Shown: positions 31,113 through 43,049 of the stretch, piece after piece
How positions within the stretch are numbered: position 1 is the stretch's first letter
How the letters are laid out: every line of letters starts with the position of its first letter
Assembly (NCBI GenBank): GCA_010279815.1
Contig: QEOQ01000106.1
Span: 156,348 to 220,347 of the forward strand
Reading direction: 5' to 3'
Length of the DNA stretch: 64,000 bases
Origin: Brachionus plicatilis
Lineage: Eukaryota; Rotifera; Eurotatoria; Ploima; Brachionidae
The notes under the pieces: model-generated
Databases searched by the model: none
The model's input: the letters and a program-made list of their open reading frames with translations, nothing else
Told to the model about the DNA's origin: nothing
Made by a program: the position numbers and the translations under genes

Positions 31113-34100
31113 GTAAATTACATAATGGGAGATTTATTTTTACATGAAAAAAAATATAAAGGAGGTTAATTATAAATAAATAAATAAATAAAAATAAAAT
31201 AAAAATCAAGTTGCTTAAGATCAGCAAAAATTTTCCTTCAAGAAAAAAGTGTTGCTTCGCGTCATGAGTTGTTCTTGACTTCTATGATGAGTGATAATTT
31301 TTAAGCAATTGAAATACTTAACTAAATTAAAGTATAAAGAATATTAATTTAATTAAATTCAATTCACTTCATTTAACTTCATTTTGAATTTTGTATTTTT
31401 CTCAAAAGGAACTATAACTCGGTTCAAAAAATAAAAAATTAAAATACAAATATCTTGAAGTGTAGAAAAAATTTAATTAAATACATCCTTTTTTCCTTTT
31501 TTGTTGATTTACCATTTTTCACTGAATTTTACAATAATTATGGGAAATTTACGATAATTATCCTTATTTTACAATAAATACCGTTTTTTAGATTACCGCA
31601 TTTTATGCTAAATATGGTAAAATATCGTCAATTTACCATATTGTTACGTAAAATAATGTGAATTCATGGTATCAGCACTGTAATTTGAAAATCAAAATAA
31701 ATAACAGAGTCTAAAATTCACACATATATGTTCAAATTAATTGTGCATAAAAGAAGGTTAGACGTAAAAATTAAAATGTGAAGCTTCTTTAAATTATAAA
31801 CAAGAAAGTAGGTTTAGACCTTAAATTATTATTTTAATCATTTATTATTTTTTTGAAATAAAGTTTTGTTTAATTATTAACAGATGATGAAAATGAATGA
31901 TACTTTGAGATTTACAATACGACTCGGGTAACATAAACAATTTCTCTTATTAAATTTACATCAAAATTTTTTGATTGTTTTGAAATATTGATCAAAATTT
32001 ATTAATTATAAAAATGATCAATTAAAAATTAATTTTTTAATATTCTTTCAATATCTTCTGACAATATAGTTTTTAGAAAAATGTCTTTTAAAGAACTCTG
32101 ATATCATTTATATTATCTTGACAATGTGTTGATATTTTTGTGATTAGTTTAGATTGGCTATTCACGCAACAAATATATTCGCTCAAATAGATTAATTTTT
32201 CTTTATTTTAATTATTTTTTATTTTAAAAAGTGTTCCATGGAAAGTGGACATTATTAATTTTTTTAGTTTCTAAAATAAGAAAAAATCAGAATGCTTTAT
32301 CTGATTTACTTTTGTGAGGAAACATTTTTGATCGGAAGGAATCTTTAAAGTCGCTTTTTTTTTATTAGAGTAAATACTTTACTATGAAACGTATTTTTAA
32401 AATAAAGATAAATTTAAAAAAAAATTAATCAACGTGAATTTTCAAGTTTTTAACTTCAAATTTAGTATTGTATAATAAAATCAAATAAACGATATTTTTT
32501 ATATAATTTATAAAATTTAATTTTTATAATAATTGTAAATTAAAATTGAAAAGCAAAAAATTTATGGAAAAAGCATTTAAATTAAAAAGTTTTATTTAAA
32601 AAATAATTAAAAATTTCAAATATAAAGATAATTCTGAAAAAAAAATAAAATAATAGTGTATCATGCGCTACTACAACTTTTTATGTCTTTCAAAAATATT
32701 AATAATAACTAAAATCTTAAAATCATTACTCAAAATAATATTGCTAAAATTAAATTTCCTTAATTGTGCCGAACAACAATAAAAAATCAAGTTTTCCAAC
32801 ATATATCTAAAAAATCTTCTATTTTTTTAATTGAAAAAGTAATTTGGGGCCTAATATCTTTGTACTTAAAGTTTTGTTTCTCTTTTTTTCAAAGTCTATG
32901 TCGAAACTATAAAAATCGGAAAAAATCACAAACTGGAAAAAAACGAAAAACAAATTTAAATAATTTTTAATTTTATTACTTTCAATAAATTTCCAATTTA
33001 ACTTTAATTAGACATCAAATATTTTTAGGTAATATAAATACCTAAAATTCTGTAAAAAATATTTTAATTTATCTACTTAAAAAGCGATTCCCAAATGACA
33101 TCGCTAACTCTTAGAATTTTTGTTTTCTCTCTGAATAGCCCGAAAGTTTATTCTGCCTTTTGTTTTAGAAAAGCTAATAATAAAGCAGCATTTTTAATGT
33201 TAGATCAGTCTTTTGAAAGTAAATATTATTTATCTGTTCAGACTGAGCTTAAATCCCATGGGTCCCAATTTATGTAAATCTGCTCTAAGAAAATTAATTA
33301 GGTATTTGAAACTAATCAAATAGAATTAATTATTTCAAAAAAAATTTAATTCAAAATGTAAAATATTCAATTTTGTTTCCGTAAAGAAGAAAATCAATAT
33401 TTAGACGACATATGGCTTTGTGCAACGCGGACTACTGTCAGAATTGAACTAATAAATCATTTTTTAAAAAACAGGAACCAAATGGCCTAATCTTTATTTT
33501 CTACAAAAAAAAGGAATCATATTTAAATTTTGTTTTATCGTATGAAATTTGTAAATTTTTTTCGCTTCATCGCCATATCGATCTCTAGAGAAAAGCAGGC
33601 GCTTTAATCTGTATTTGATTTTTAATTAACTTTTTGATTAATGAATGATCAATTTGAAAATTGTTCATTTGCTAAAGCTAACTTTTTGATCGAAAATGTT
33701 AATTTTAAGATTTTGTTTAATTAAAAGTCAATTGGGTTCAATTGATTGTTAGAGAAAAACAAAATATTCAGCAAACAAAACCTGAAAGTAAAAGTTAGTG
33801 ATACCAATGTAAAAATTTTATTGTAAATCTATTTTTAGTCATTGTGAGGCTTTAATTTTAAGGAATTAAATTTTAATATCAGAAAATTATTTAAATGAAT
33901 ATTTTTTATCAAATGTCATCTTGAGGTCTTCAAAAAAATTTCAGATTTCAAAGATTAAGGAAGAGAAAATTATTTTAAACCAGGAAAATTGTAAGAAAAA
34001 AGGGTCAAAAAAACAAACAATTTATTTAATTTAATCTTGAATTAATTAAACTTTTTTTTTTAATATTTAGGCTACTCTAATTGAATTAATGAATTTTTAT

Positions 34101-35420
34101 ATTAAAAAAAAATTAAAGCAAAATTCTTGGTTTAGATTAAAATCGAATATTTATTTTTTTATTTTTTTTTATAAATTCGAATACAAAAAGCCAAAAGCAG
34201 ACGAAAAATTAATTTTGCTAAAAATAAATAAAATTGTCTAAAATTTACCAATATAAAAAATCTCAATAAACATCTAAGGGATAAGACTTTTAGAAATTTA
34301 CACTTAAATTTAATGAAATTATTATTAATTTAAATTGATCAATTATTCAGACTATCTGCGGATCGCTTACTTTTACAAGAAAAAATTAAGCTAAAAATGG
34401 AATGTTACAATTAATTTCATTTTAAAAGAAAAACTACTATACACAATTGATTTTGTAGAATGATTTATAAGAAAAAATGCAATTTTTAAGATAAATTCAT
34501 TTATTTAGATTACACTCATAAACTTTTTTTATTATTTTTTGTTGCCGAAATTTTAGCAATTCAAACAAATTAAAAACTAAAATAGAAAATCTTTAAATTT
34601 TTTATTTTTATTTTTTCAAAAATATTTTTTTGATTCTCAAGAAATAAAAAATTGAACAAATATCTCAATTCTTCTTTAGTTTTCATTTTTTTTCTTGTCA
34701 ATTTTTGATTTTTTTTCACTAGAGTTCTAATAATTTAAGCATAAAATTAAAAAATAAATGCCTTATGCTGACTAATTTAATTTCTAAAGGGATTTAAAAA
34801 AATTTGGAATTTATTCAATAAGTTTTTTTATCTAATGCAAAATAAATTTCTCGGTAAAAATGCACCAAAATTTTCAAATAGACCATGAGACCAAAATTTT
34901 ATTCTTTGTTCAGCGTAATTTTTGTTTAAAAACAAACTTTTACAATTATCCATATCATATTTACCACCAGATCAAGACAATTAACAAATCACACAATTAA
35001 TTTTTAGTTGTAATAAAATTTTCAAAAAAAGTATTTTTTATTAAACAAAAAAATAAAATTTAATAACATTTGTGAGAATTTTGTGAAAATAATTAATTAC
35101 AACTAGCGATTTTAATTTGATTTTAATGAGCAATTCGAAAAATATTTAGCAAATAATTTTCAAATTAATAAGAAAAATATTTTTCAATTTAAATCTAATA
35201 AATAGAGTAGTAAAAAAATCGTCCTGTGCATAGATATGGAAGAGAAAAAATTTTGCTATTTGGTCTGTCGGGCAAAATATTTCGACTTGTTTATTCAGGT
35301 GCAAAAAAAGTCTACATCACTTCTGCTATGCCCAAGATAAGAAATGTTTTGACAAAAAAATATTTCATTAATGATCATTAATCAATTTTATCAATATTTC
35401 TGGGCCTAAATCTGGAATTA
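31113..35420. other. Gene-free stretch between the repeat cluster and the Rh gene
   Basis: AT-rich with only short chance frames. At 31500-31682 there is a segment rich in TTTAC motifs that ends GCACTGTA, like the ends near 23034 and 27460; it may be a solo end of that TIR family. Nothing else is recognisable. Confidence 0.45.
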
Positions 35421-35435
35421 ATTTAGCTCAGCAGC

Positions 35436-35443
35436 TATAAATA
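35436..35443 (+). promoter_or_regulatory. Putative TATA box of the Rh gene
   Basis: TATAAATA stands in a local island of lower AT content. About 30 bases downstream begins the presumed 5' UTR exon, which contains an E-box CACGTG at 35500-35505 and ends at a good donor CAG|GTATGT (35535/35536). Confidence 0.4.
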
Positions 35444-35464
35444 AAAGATAAGTCAAACATTGTA

Positions 35465-36011
35465 AGCCCAGTTAACTGTTTGAGCACTGGTTTTTGGATC
35501 ACGTGACTGATTTGAGTTCAGGGCTCGAATTTCAGGTATGTTTATTTAAGCCCAATGAAACGTGCTAAAACGCCTGACATTAGATCCATTTGTTTTTTAT
35601 GGACAACGACCACTTAGAGGCCCACATGCCCATCAGCACAGCGCGATCCGCCAACAAATCAATGATAATTATTCTAATAATTAAAATTTAGAGCGAAAAC
35701 TTAAAAAAAACTCAGAGCAATTAATCATTTAACTTAATGGAAAAAGTTTCTCCGAGTTGTAATTACTCTAAACCACCTAGAGATAAAATCAATTTGGAAT
35801 CTTTTGAAGTGTAATAAAAAGTTATCAAATTTCACCAATAAAATAAAATTATCTTCTCTTAATCTAAATCAGACATAATATTTTCCTTATTTTTTTTCTA
35901 GATGCCCCCCCCCCCCAAAATTTTATTAGTTTTGATTAAGATTTTATCTATAAATATCGAATTTCTTGGGCCGTTTCTTAAATTTACTTGGAATATTTTC
36001 TTTAGAACAAA
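35465..36011 (+). other. Putative 5' UTR exon and intron of the Rh gene
   Basis: A non-coding exon from about 35465 to 35535 would be spliced from CAG|GTATGT to TTCTTTAG|AACAAA (acceptor at 36005), six bases before the ATG. An alternative acceptor CTAG at about 35901 is followed directly by an ATG and a run of C, which would open an overlapping out-of-frame uORF; I consider it less likely. Splice-site based inference. Confidence 0.35.
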
Positions 36012-39000
36012 ATGTCGAATCAGACTGATAACAGCGCAGCGTCACCGCTTCTATCCAGAAGTAAAGAGGAGTCCAGGCAAGAGGTGCACACTACGCCTGT
36101 CATCATTGCCTCAGTGGTCAACACCTCTCCAGCAAAGTCAAAAGATCAGTCAAATGACCAGCCTAATGAGTACCGATTTGTTCATCAGCGAATTCCACCC
36201 AGGACAGGAAACCTCAAATTTTTGCTTTCTATTCTTCTCCTCGGCTTCCAGGTCCTTTTCATCATTCTCTTCGCTCTGTTCGCAAACTATTCAGACAAAG
36301 CTGACAACTCAAAATATCCAGGTAGTAAAAAAATTTTACTAAAATTTTAAGTTTTTTTTTAATTTTAAAATCAACAAAAAAATTATTTAAAATTTATCAA
36401 AATTTTTATTTAAAAAAATTCATTTAAAAAAATAATTAAAATTTTATCTAAATTTTTATTTAAAAAAAAATTTATTTAAACCAAAAAATATTTAAATTTA
36501 TATTAATTAATAAGAAAAAAAATTTTTTTTTCAGTGTATGAAGACTTACATGCGATTGCTTTGCTAGGATTCGGCTTTATCATGACATTTTTGAAAAGAT
36601 ATGGCTATGGCAGCATTGGCTTCAATTTGCTTTTGGTTGCTTTTGTGATTCAATGGTCGCTGTTGGTTCGTGGTTGGTTCGCTTCGTCCTCAGATCAAAT
36701 GTTTAATTTTGGCATCAACTTGGAAAGCTTGATCAATGCCGATTACACAGTCATTGCTGTATTGGTGAGTTTGGGCGCGCTTTTAGGCAAAACAAGTCTT
36801 GCTCAGCTCCTAATAGTCGCGTTTATTGAAGTAGTGGCCCAAGTAGTCAATGAATTTGTGAATCTTAGAGTATTGAATGTGTACGACATAGGTCTATCGA
36901 TGCATGTGCACCTATTTGGCGCCCTATTTGGTCTGGCAGTGTCGAAATTTTTGCACTTTCACGGTGTCAAAAGTCAAAAGCAAGCGCCAGTCTACCACTC
37001 GGATCTTTTTGCTTTGATCGGAACATTGTTCCTGTGGGTCTATTATCCAAGCTTTAATAGTTTGCTGTCTACTGGAGCTGACAGACAAAACAGAGCTATT
37101 GTGAACACACTTGCTGCTATTTCGGCTTCATGTGTGGTCACCTTTGGAATATCATCGCTGGCTGGAAAAGGAAAATTGAATGTCTTGCATGTTCAGCATG
37201 CTACCATTGCCGGAGGAATTGCCATCGGAAGTGTTGCTGATCTTAGAGTGCAAGTTTATATTGCTCTCATTGTTGGTTCCTTTGCTGGTTTGATATCAAC
37301 CATTGGATACAAGTATATCGATGTAAGATTTAATTAAAATGATTTTAAGATTTAAAAATTTATTGTTTGATTAAAATAACTAATTGATGTTTATTAGAAG
37401 GAGCATTAGAGATTAGTAAAAGTATTTTTCTTAGAGAAGGCATTTATTTTTTAATAGATGCATAAAAATCTTCAAACGAGATAAATGGTTCCCCACAAAC
37501 TAAAAACTTTTCACCACAAACCAAGAACTTTTTAACACAAATCACTACATAACACAATTTTTTTGTACCCAAAAAAAAAAAACTTTTACATATTTAACCA
37601 AATAACTGGTTAACACGAATTTTTTTTGGTGAAAAAAAATTTAAAAATTTGTTTTGTAATATTTTTTCAAATAGTGTTTATAAATTAATGAAAGTATAGC
37701 AATTTTCTTTTTAAATTTTATTGAAAATTTTTGAAAGAAAATATGAAAAATTGAAATATAAAAATTTTTCTTTTTTTTTGAAACTGTAGCAATTGTTGTA
37801 GGCAATACAGAATCTGGTGGTTGATGATTTCTATATTGCCTACAACAATTGCTATTTATCCATTTTTATTTGTGGAGAGCAGTTTTTATCTTAGTCAAGT
37901 TATTTTTGTGCTGAAAATTTTTTCTTTATGGGGAAAAGTTTTTGATTTGTGAGTGACAGTTTTATGTTTGTGGGGACTAGGTAGACCCATCTTCAAACTG
38001 ATTTTTTAAAAGTTTAAAAAAGTCAAAAAATCTTAACACTATTTTGTTTTTGTAATTTTCAATATGAATTTCTTTATTTTTTTATGTCATTTTTTCGTTT
38101 CAGAAATTAAAAAATGTTTAATTTCTTAAGCTGAAAAGGCTACAGAAATTTTTTTTTTAAACTGGGTCTTCAATACGTCACTAAATTTTTATTCACTTTT
38201 CTGGGGAGTCTTCCACCGAAATTATGATGTTTTGTTGATCGTCAGTCAAGTTCCCTGATAAGTTAATATTTTTTTCTTTGTGATAATTTTTAAAATTTCT
38301 AAGAAAAGAAGATTTTCATTTAGGCTTAAAATGAATTTTTTGAAAGAATTAATATGAAAGACTATGAAAGAATTTTGAAAGATGATTTATAAAATCAAAT
38401 GGAAAATCAAGACCGGTGATAAGGTTTAGAAAATTTAGACATCTTTTGCTAAAGGCGATAAAAAAATTCTAAAAAAAAAGATCAATTTCTTTTAATCTTT
38501 TTTATAAAACTTTTGAATGAAATTTTTTACTTTTTTTATCATCTCGTAGTTCAACTATCTATAAACAAAAACTTAATTTTAAAAATATAGTGACGCTTTT
38601 AGTTAAAATCGTAAAAAATTAAACTCAAGATTAATTAAAAAAATTGAAAACAATTTCAGAGGAATTAAAGAGATGTTTGACTTTTTGTATTAAATTTTCT
38701 AAATAAAAAATTTTTTATCAAAAAGTCAATAAAGCTTTTTAAACTAAATTCAAATATTAATTCTCAGGAAATGAGATCTTAAATTTTTTTCAAAAATTTT
38801 GAAAAGTCAATCAATTTTAAAAGAATTACGTAAATTGATCTTGACTTTAATTTTTACAATATAAATTTACCAAAATAGTCTCAATATTTTAAATGTCTAA
38901 TTTTGATCTGAAAAATATAATTAGATAATGAAATGGTGAAAATAAATTAGAAAATTTAACATTAAAAAGTCCTTAAAATAAATATAAAAAATCAGATGTT

Positions 39001-39756
39001 TAATTATAATTTGCTTTAATTTGTAAGATGTTTATCATGGTGCTATTATTTGCTAAAAAATATTAATTAATATTAGTAGCAATTAATTATGGCAAATTTT
39101 AAAATTTTTAATTTTTTTTTAATTCTCTAATTAAAAATGTAGATCTAGATTTAAAAAAATGATCAATTTGAGTCCGAGTTTTTAGGAATTAGCATTTTTT
39201 TATTTCAATTTACATCAATTAAAATTGAATTTTTTTTTATTTTATTACAATTAAAATAATAATTATTTTTAAGCCATTGTTGACTCGTGTTGGCAAATTA
39301 CATGATACATGTAGTGTCCAAAGCTTGCACGGATTCCCAGGTTTGATTGCTGGCGTTGTGAGCGCAATTTTTGCAGCCTGCTCCACTTTTGGTGAATATA
39401 AGCACGAATTGTATGAAATTTATCCGGCTAGAGTTCCAATGGTCAATTCGACCGAATTTTTTGATCAAGAAATTTTGACCGAAAATGGTAAAGGAAGAAG
39501 TGGACTAGAACAAGCTGGATTTCAATTAATCGCAATAGCAATCACTGTCGGAATATCACTGGTAGCTGGTGCCATAACTGGACTGTTGTTACGTTTGCCA
39601 CTATTTGAACAACTAAATGAAGATGTGGAGATGTTTGACGACGAGGCTCAATGGGTTACCCCCGACGATTATGCTTTGAAATTGACGTTCGCTAATCAAC
39701 ATTCAGAAGAGGAGAAGAAAGCTGATGATAATCAACATGAAGACACCAAAGTTTAA
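36012..39756 (+). CDS. Rh-type ammonium/CO2 channel (Rh50-like), 3 exons, 526 aa
   Basis: Rh glycoproteins are trimeric membrane channels for NH3/NH4+ and possibly CO2; in invertebrates they serve nitrogen excretion and acid-base balance. Exons are 36012-36321, 36535-37322 and 39274-39756, with frames joining through GT-AG introns of 213 and 1951 nt. A hydrophilic N-terminal extension of about 68 residues precedes the first span (LKFLLSILLLGFQVLFIILF). Family landmarks follow: GFGFIMTFLKRYGYGSIGFN, an HVHLFGA motif with the first pore His at about residue 229, KLNVLHVQHATIAGGIAIGS, then HDTCSVQSLHGFPG with the second pore His at about 385. Both twin histidines and the Asp-Thr-Cys motif are kept. 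The tail is acidic and cytosolic. Slightly longer than usual because of the N-terminus. Appears functional. Confidence 0.92.
36535..37322 (+). CDS. Rh gene exon 2 (most of the membrane core)
   Basis: Starts after TTTTTTCAG with the codon split G|TG (VYEDLHAIALLGFGF) and ends KYID at donor GAT|GTAAGA. It carries eight or nine of the expected spans. The unmodified frame reads only four codons past the donor, so the junction is well fixed. Confidence 0.9.
37478..37988. mobile_element. TIR element with 10-bp target duplication, in Rh intron 2
   Basis: Flanked on both sides by ATCTTCAAAC (37468-37477 and 37989-37998), a perfect 10-bp target duplication. The ends are GAGATAAATGGTTCCCCACA and, inverted, GGGTCTACCTAGTCCCCACA; inside each arm CACAA motifs repeat, in opposite orientation in the two arms. 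There is no coding capacity. A 9-10 bp duplication points to a Mutator-like (MULE) relative. The intact duplication shows a fairly young insertion. Confidence 0.75.
37787..37854 (+). other. Perfect 21-bp stem hairpin inside the intronic element
   Basis: TAGCAATTGTTGTAGGCAAT plus A (37787-37807) pairs perfectly with 37834-37854 over 21 bp across a 26-nt loop. The transcript of the Rh intron would carry this hairpin. Its size resembles small-RNA precursors, but it lies in a transposon and may just be part of it. Confidence 0.5.
37999..39273 (+). other. Remainder of Rh intron 2
   Basis: AT-rich intron sequence with no recognisable gene or repeat. It ends at TTTTTAAG|CC, another acceptor with A at position -3. 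Confidence 0.6.
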
Positions 39757-39834
39757 GACTATTTTTAAATGTTTTTATTTGTATGAAAATGTTTAATTTT
39801 AGATATTTGTATTTTGATTGATTTTTTTTTTTAA

Positions 39835-40015
39835 GTATGTTTAAAAAATGTACTGGATTATTTTTTTCTTTTTTAGAATTTGATAGTTTTTTTTCCAAAT
39901 AAATTTTGTAGCAATTTTGTTTTTAATCTTAGAATAAGCAAAAAGATCGATTCTCCGAGATAGAAATCTTTTTTAAAAGAATTCCGAATAGTTTGCACAC
40001 TAATTATTTAGTTTT
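39835..40015 (+). repeat. Rh gene 3' flank, copied inverted at 48350-48535
   Basis: This block, including the probable poly(A) signal AATAAA at 39898-39903, recurs as its reverse complement at 48350-48535 with few differences (for example ACTCCGAGATAG-like segment GATTCTCCGAGATAGAAATC in both). The copy is fused to a fragment of an NmrA-like gene there. Confidence 0.85.
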
Positions 40016-40562
40016 ATTTTTTAATATAATTAAATTAAGTTACTTTGAGTATTTTAACTTAGAAAATGATAAATAATATAAAATTTAGTTATGAATCGTA
40101 TAAAATAAACAAGGAACTGTCAGAATTAAAATTAGACATTAAATATAAAAGTTGGCTGTATTAATAGCAGGCACTTGAAAAACCAGAATGCACAAATGAA
40201 ACTAAAGAAGAAGTAAGTAAATCTTGATAAGTGTTCTGAATTCGATATTTTTTTTTAGCGAAAAGGTTTAAAAATGCATATGGCTAAAAAATATTAAAAT
40301 TTATAACTGATGATTTCGAATTTCTTTGGTCACTTAATTTTTTCTTTTTAACTTGTGGTCACATATTCCATCTTTGAAAAAAAGGTGACCAGTCTTGGTC
40401 ACATATTTTAATTAAGGGGTTCTGATCACACCTATGACAATAGATCCAAAATTCACTTTTTATTAGATTTAGAGTAAAATAAAATGAAGTTTGAAGCAAT
40501 AAAAAAATGTAATGGAGAGAAAAATATTTAAAAAAAATAAAATGATATTAATTTGATGATAA

Positions 40563-40705
40563 TTAACATACTATAAATAAAATTTCTTTTTTTTTTCCAT
40601 GTTAAAAAGATAGGAAAAAAAAATTTGCGAATCGCTATGTTAAAGGATTTGTATATGAGGTTTGCACTCTTCCTCCATTTTTTATTAATTTTAAAACAAA
40701 TATAA
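40563..40705. repeat. Inverted copy of the 30165-30330 repeat
   Basis: Contains GCGAATCGCTATG, GTTTGCACTCTTCCTCC and TTAAAACAAATATAAAC, the complements of the block at 30165-30330 and of the outer arms of the palindrome there. Confidence 0.7.
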
Positions 40706-40802
40706 ACTTTACAAATTGTCTTGAATTTGAAAAATTTAAGCTTTTATTAGGCTTTTAATCAATTACATTTAAAAAAAATTGTGGGAAAAAATTCAAAATT
40801 AG

Positions 40803-41770
40803 AAAAGAAATGGTTTAATTTTTTGTGTTTGAATTATAAAATGTATCCAATGTTGAAATAACATTGAAAAAGTGCGATGTTTCAAATATTTTTTTAAGTT
40901 TCAAATAAAAAATAATTTTAAGCACTCCTATTTCTTTTTTTAATAGAATAGTTAATTCCTGAATTATTTAGAAATTTGAAAAAAATATTGAAAATTCTTT
41001 ATTTTACTTTTAAATAATTTACTTATTTATCTGTACCTCTACCAACCTTCAGAATAAAAATATGTAAAACAAAAAAATTAAAAATAAAGTTAAATAAGAT
41101 ATAATAATATAAAAAATAATTTAAAAAGAAAAAAAAGATAAAATATTTTTTATGGTTTTTTCTTAATATTCAATCGCTGAAAAACTTGGTCTAGTCGGAT
41201 ACATAAACCATAGTTTACCTTTTATGCAAACAATTGTTCTTGGGTTTTGTGAACTATAAGTTCATCTATTTTTTTTGCTCACGTAAAGGTGATCAAATGT
41301 CAAATTAGGTGAAAAACTTTAATATTAGGATAACAATTTTTAGTTTAGGTTAACTAATGGTTCATAAAACCTGAGAACAAAAATTGTTCCAGTAATAGAT
41401 GAACCATTGTTCACCTAACCGACTAAACCCAAAAAACTTCTTTTTTTTTTTCTTTAAAAACTTTTACTTAAGTGATAATTGAAGTTCGTTTGATGCAATT
41501 TATTGAATGCTCAATTTTAAATAAATGCCAAACAGATCTTAGATAGTTTTTTAACTACAAATATTTTCTTAAAGATCATCATATCACAAACTCAAAGTCA
41601 GAATTTATAATAAAAACAAAGTTTTTCATGTTTGCAATGTTAACTTAAAATTATTTTTTCTTTGAAACTGAAAAAAATATATGAAATATCCTACTTTTTC
41701 AATGTTAATGTTCAATGTTATTTCAACATTGGATACATTTTGTAATTCAAATACAAAAAATTAAACCAAA
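40803..41770. mobile_element. TIR element with ~65-bp arms
   Basis: The left arm GGTTTAATTTTTTGTGTTTG through ATCCAATGTTGAAATAACAT is matched inverted at about 41695-41770 (ATGTTATTTCAACATTGGAT). A second inner pair of inverted motifs (ACTAAACC, TGAACCAT) lies at about 41160-41430. The right arm has a 12-base internal repeat of TTCAATGTTA. No open frame. Confidence 0.55.
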
Positions 41771-41857
41771 TTAATTTTAAAAAAATAAGTTAAAAAATGA
41801 GTTCAGATCATTCTTTAAATTTAAAGATTTGGCTTAAAAGATTAAAAAAAAGTCCAT

Positions 41858-42637
41858 AAAAAAATGTATTGGTATTTTTTCAATGCAAGTTTTTCTTTTT
41901 TAAAATTTTGCCCTCAGAAATCGATTTCTTTATTGATCAAAAATAAATATTCATCTATATTCATGTTCTTATTTTTAGCCAAAAAATCAAAAAAATGATT
42001 GCCAGGTCTAATTGACCCGACCGGGCTCTAACGGTATAAAAAAATGGGACTTTCTAGGGATAAAAAAATTTTAAAATGAGCTGGAAAATATTCTAAAAGA
42101 GGAAACAGAAAAGGAGAATTACAGAAAATCCTAGAACAAGATGTTTTTTATCTTGGTGATTATGCTTTATCAAATGAGGCTAAAAAACAAGAAGCATTCA
42201 CTAAATTTCACTAAATTCAATTAAAAACCTCCATTCATTCATTTAATAAGAATTAAATTTTGTATTGGAATTTTTGTATGAAAATTTACATGGTCTTTTT
42301 TGAATATATTTTGAGTAAAACAATTTGTCTAGAAAAAAAACTATTTTCATCAGAATTTGCAGTTGATGCAACGACGACGAACACTCTTCATCCTCTATTC
42401 AAACGAAAATAATCACCACCCGTTTCATCCCTAGATGGGAATTGACATTTTCATATGGTCGGATTATGTTTATTTTGCACTGAAAAAAATAACTTTTCTT
42501 CGATTTCTATGTTTATCACTTTTATTTAAGTTTAAAGATGAATATTTACATTTGATCAATAAAGAAATCGATTTCTGAGGGCAAAATTTTAAAAAAGAAA
42601 AACTTGCATTGAAAAAATACCAATACATTTTTTTTCA
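41858..42637. mobile_element. TIR element with ~100-bp arms
   Basis: AATGTATTGGTATTTTTTCA through CAGAAATCGATTTCTTTATT (41871-41940) is repeated inverted at about 42545-42632, nearly perfectly. The core contains a less AT-rich, non-coding piece (GATGCAACGACGACGAAC). Superfamily not determined. Confidence 0.6.
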
Positions 42638-42639
42638 GC

Positions 42640-42935
42640 AAGTATGGCAATGAACACTATTTGTCAGCTTTAAAAACTGGGCTTAATACAAATATTTACA
42701 TTAATTCAGAAATGAAAACTACCCGCTAATATGAAAAAATTCATAAACTATTAGAAGAATTCAATTCAATTCAAGGCCTACTAACGTTTGTAATTTCTTA
42801 GTCTAAAAGCCCATTACGGGAACAAAATTGGCAAAATTTATATCTGAATTTTACGATAGCAAAATAAAACTCAAAGGAAAGAATAATACCTTTATCCATT
42901 TGCATTCTTCGTGCTAACTATTAAATAAAAAAGTT
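42640..42935 (+). other. Possible decayed coding piece
   Basis: Frames broken by stops read SKYGNEHYLSALKTGLNTNI, YEKIHKLLEEFNSIQGLL and AKFISEFYDSKIKLKGKNNT. Composition is protein-like, but I recognise no family. It sits between a TIR element and the hairpin at 42994 and may be a remnant of a transposon protein. Confidence 0.25.
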
Positions 42936-42993
42936 TAAAAAAAAACATAAATAACTCTACTAAAACCCGATAAACCAATAAAGCAGGGGAGGT

Positions 42994-43018
42994 GCGGAGG
43001 GGACGAAGTCCCCTCCGC
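42994..43018. repeat. GC-rich 11-bp perfect hairpin
   Basis: GCGGAGGGGAC, loop GAA, GTCCCCTCCGC: a perfect stem in a very AT-rich surrounding, 30 bases before the duplicated NmrA block begins. A GC-rich hairpin a few bases from the end is typical of Helitron 3' termini, but the following GACTTGTTAA lacks the canonical CTRR end. So it may mark a Helitron-like boundary or something else. Confidence 0.5.
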
Positions 43019-43049
43019 GACTTGTTAAATTAAAAATTAAAAATAAAAA

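Noticed and set aside
32764..33277. Two plus-strand frames of 60-68 codons
   Set aside because: No domain, biased composition and no flanking splice sites; chance frames in AT-rich DNA.
35902..36342. A 146-codon frame starting with a run of Pro codons, overlapping Rh exon 1
   Set aside because: It is out of frame with the Rh exon, its 5' part is intron-like, and its 3' part is the shadow of the Rh frame.
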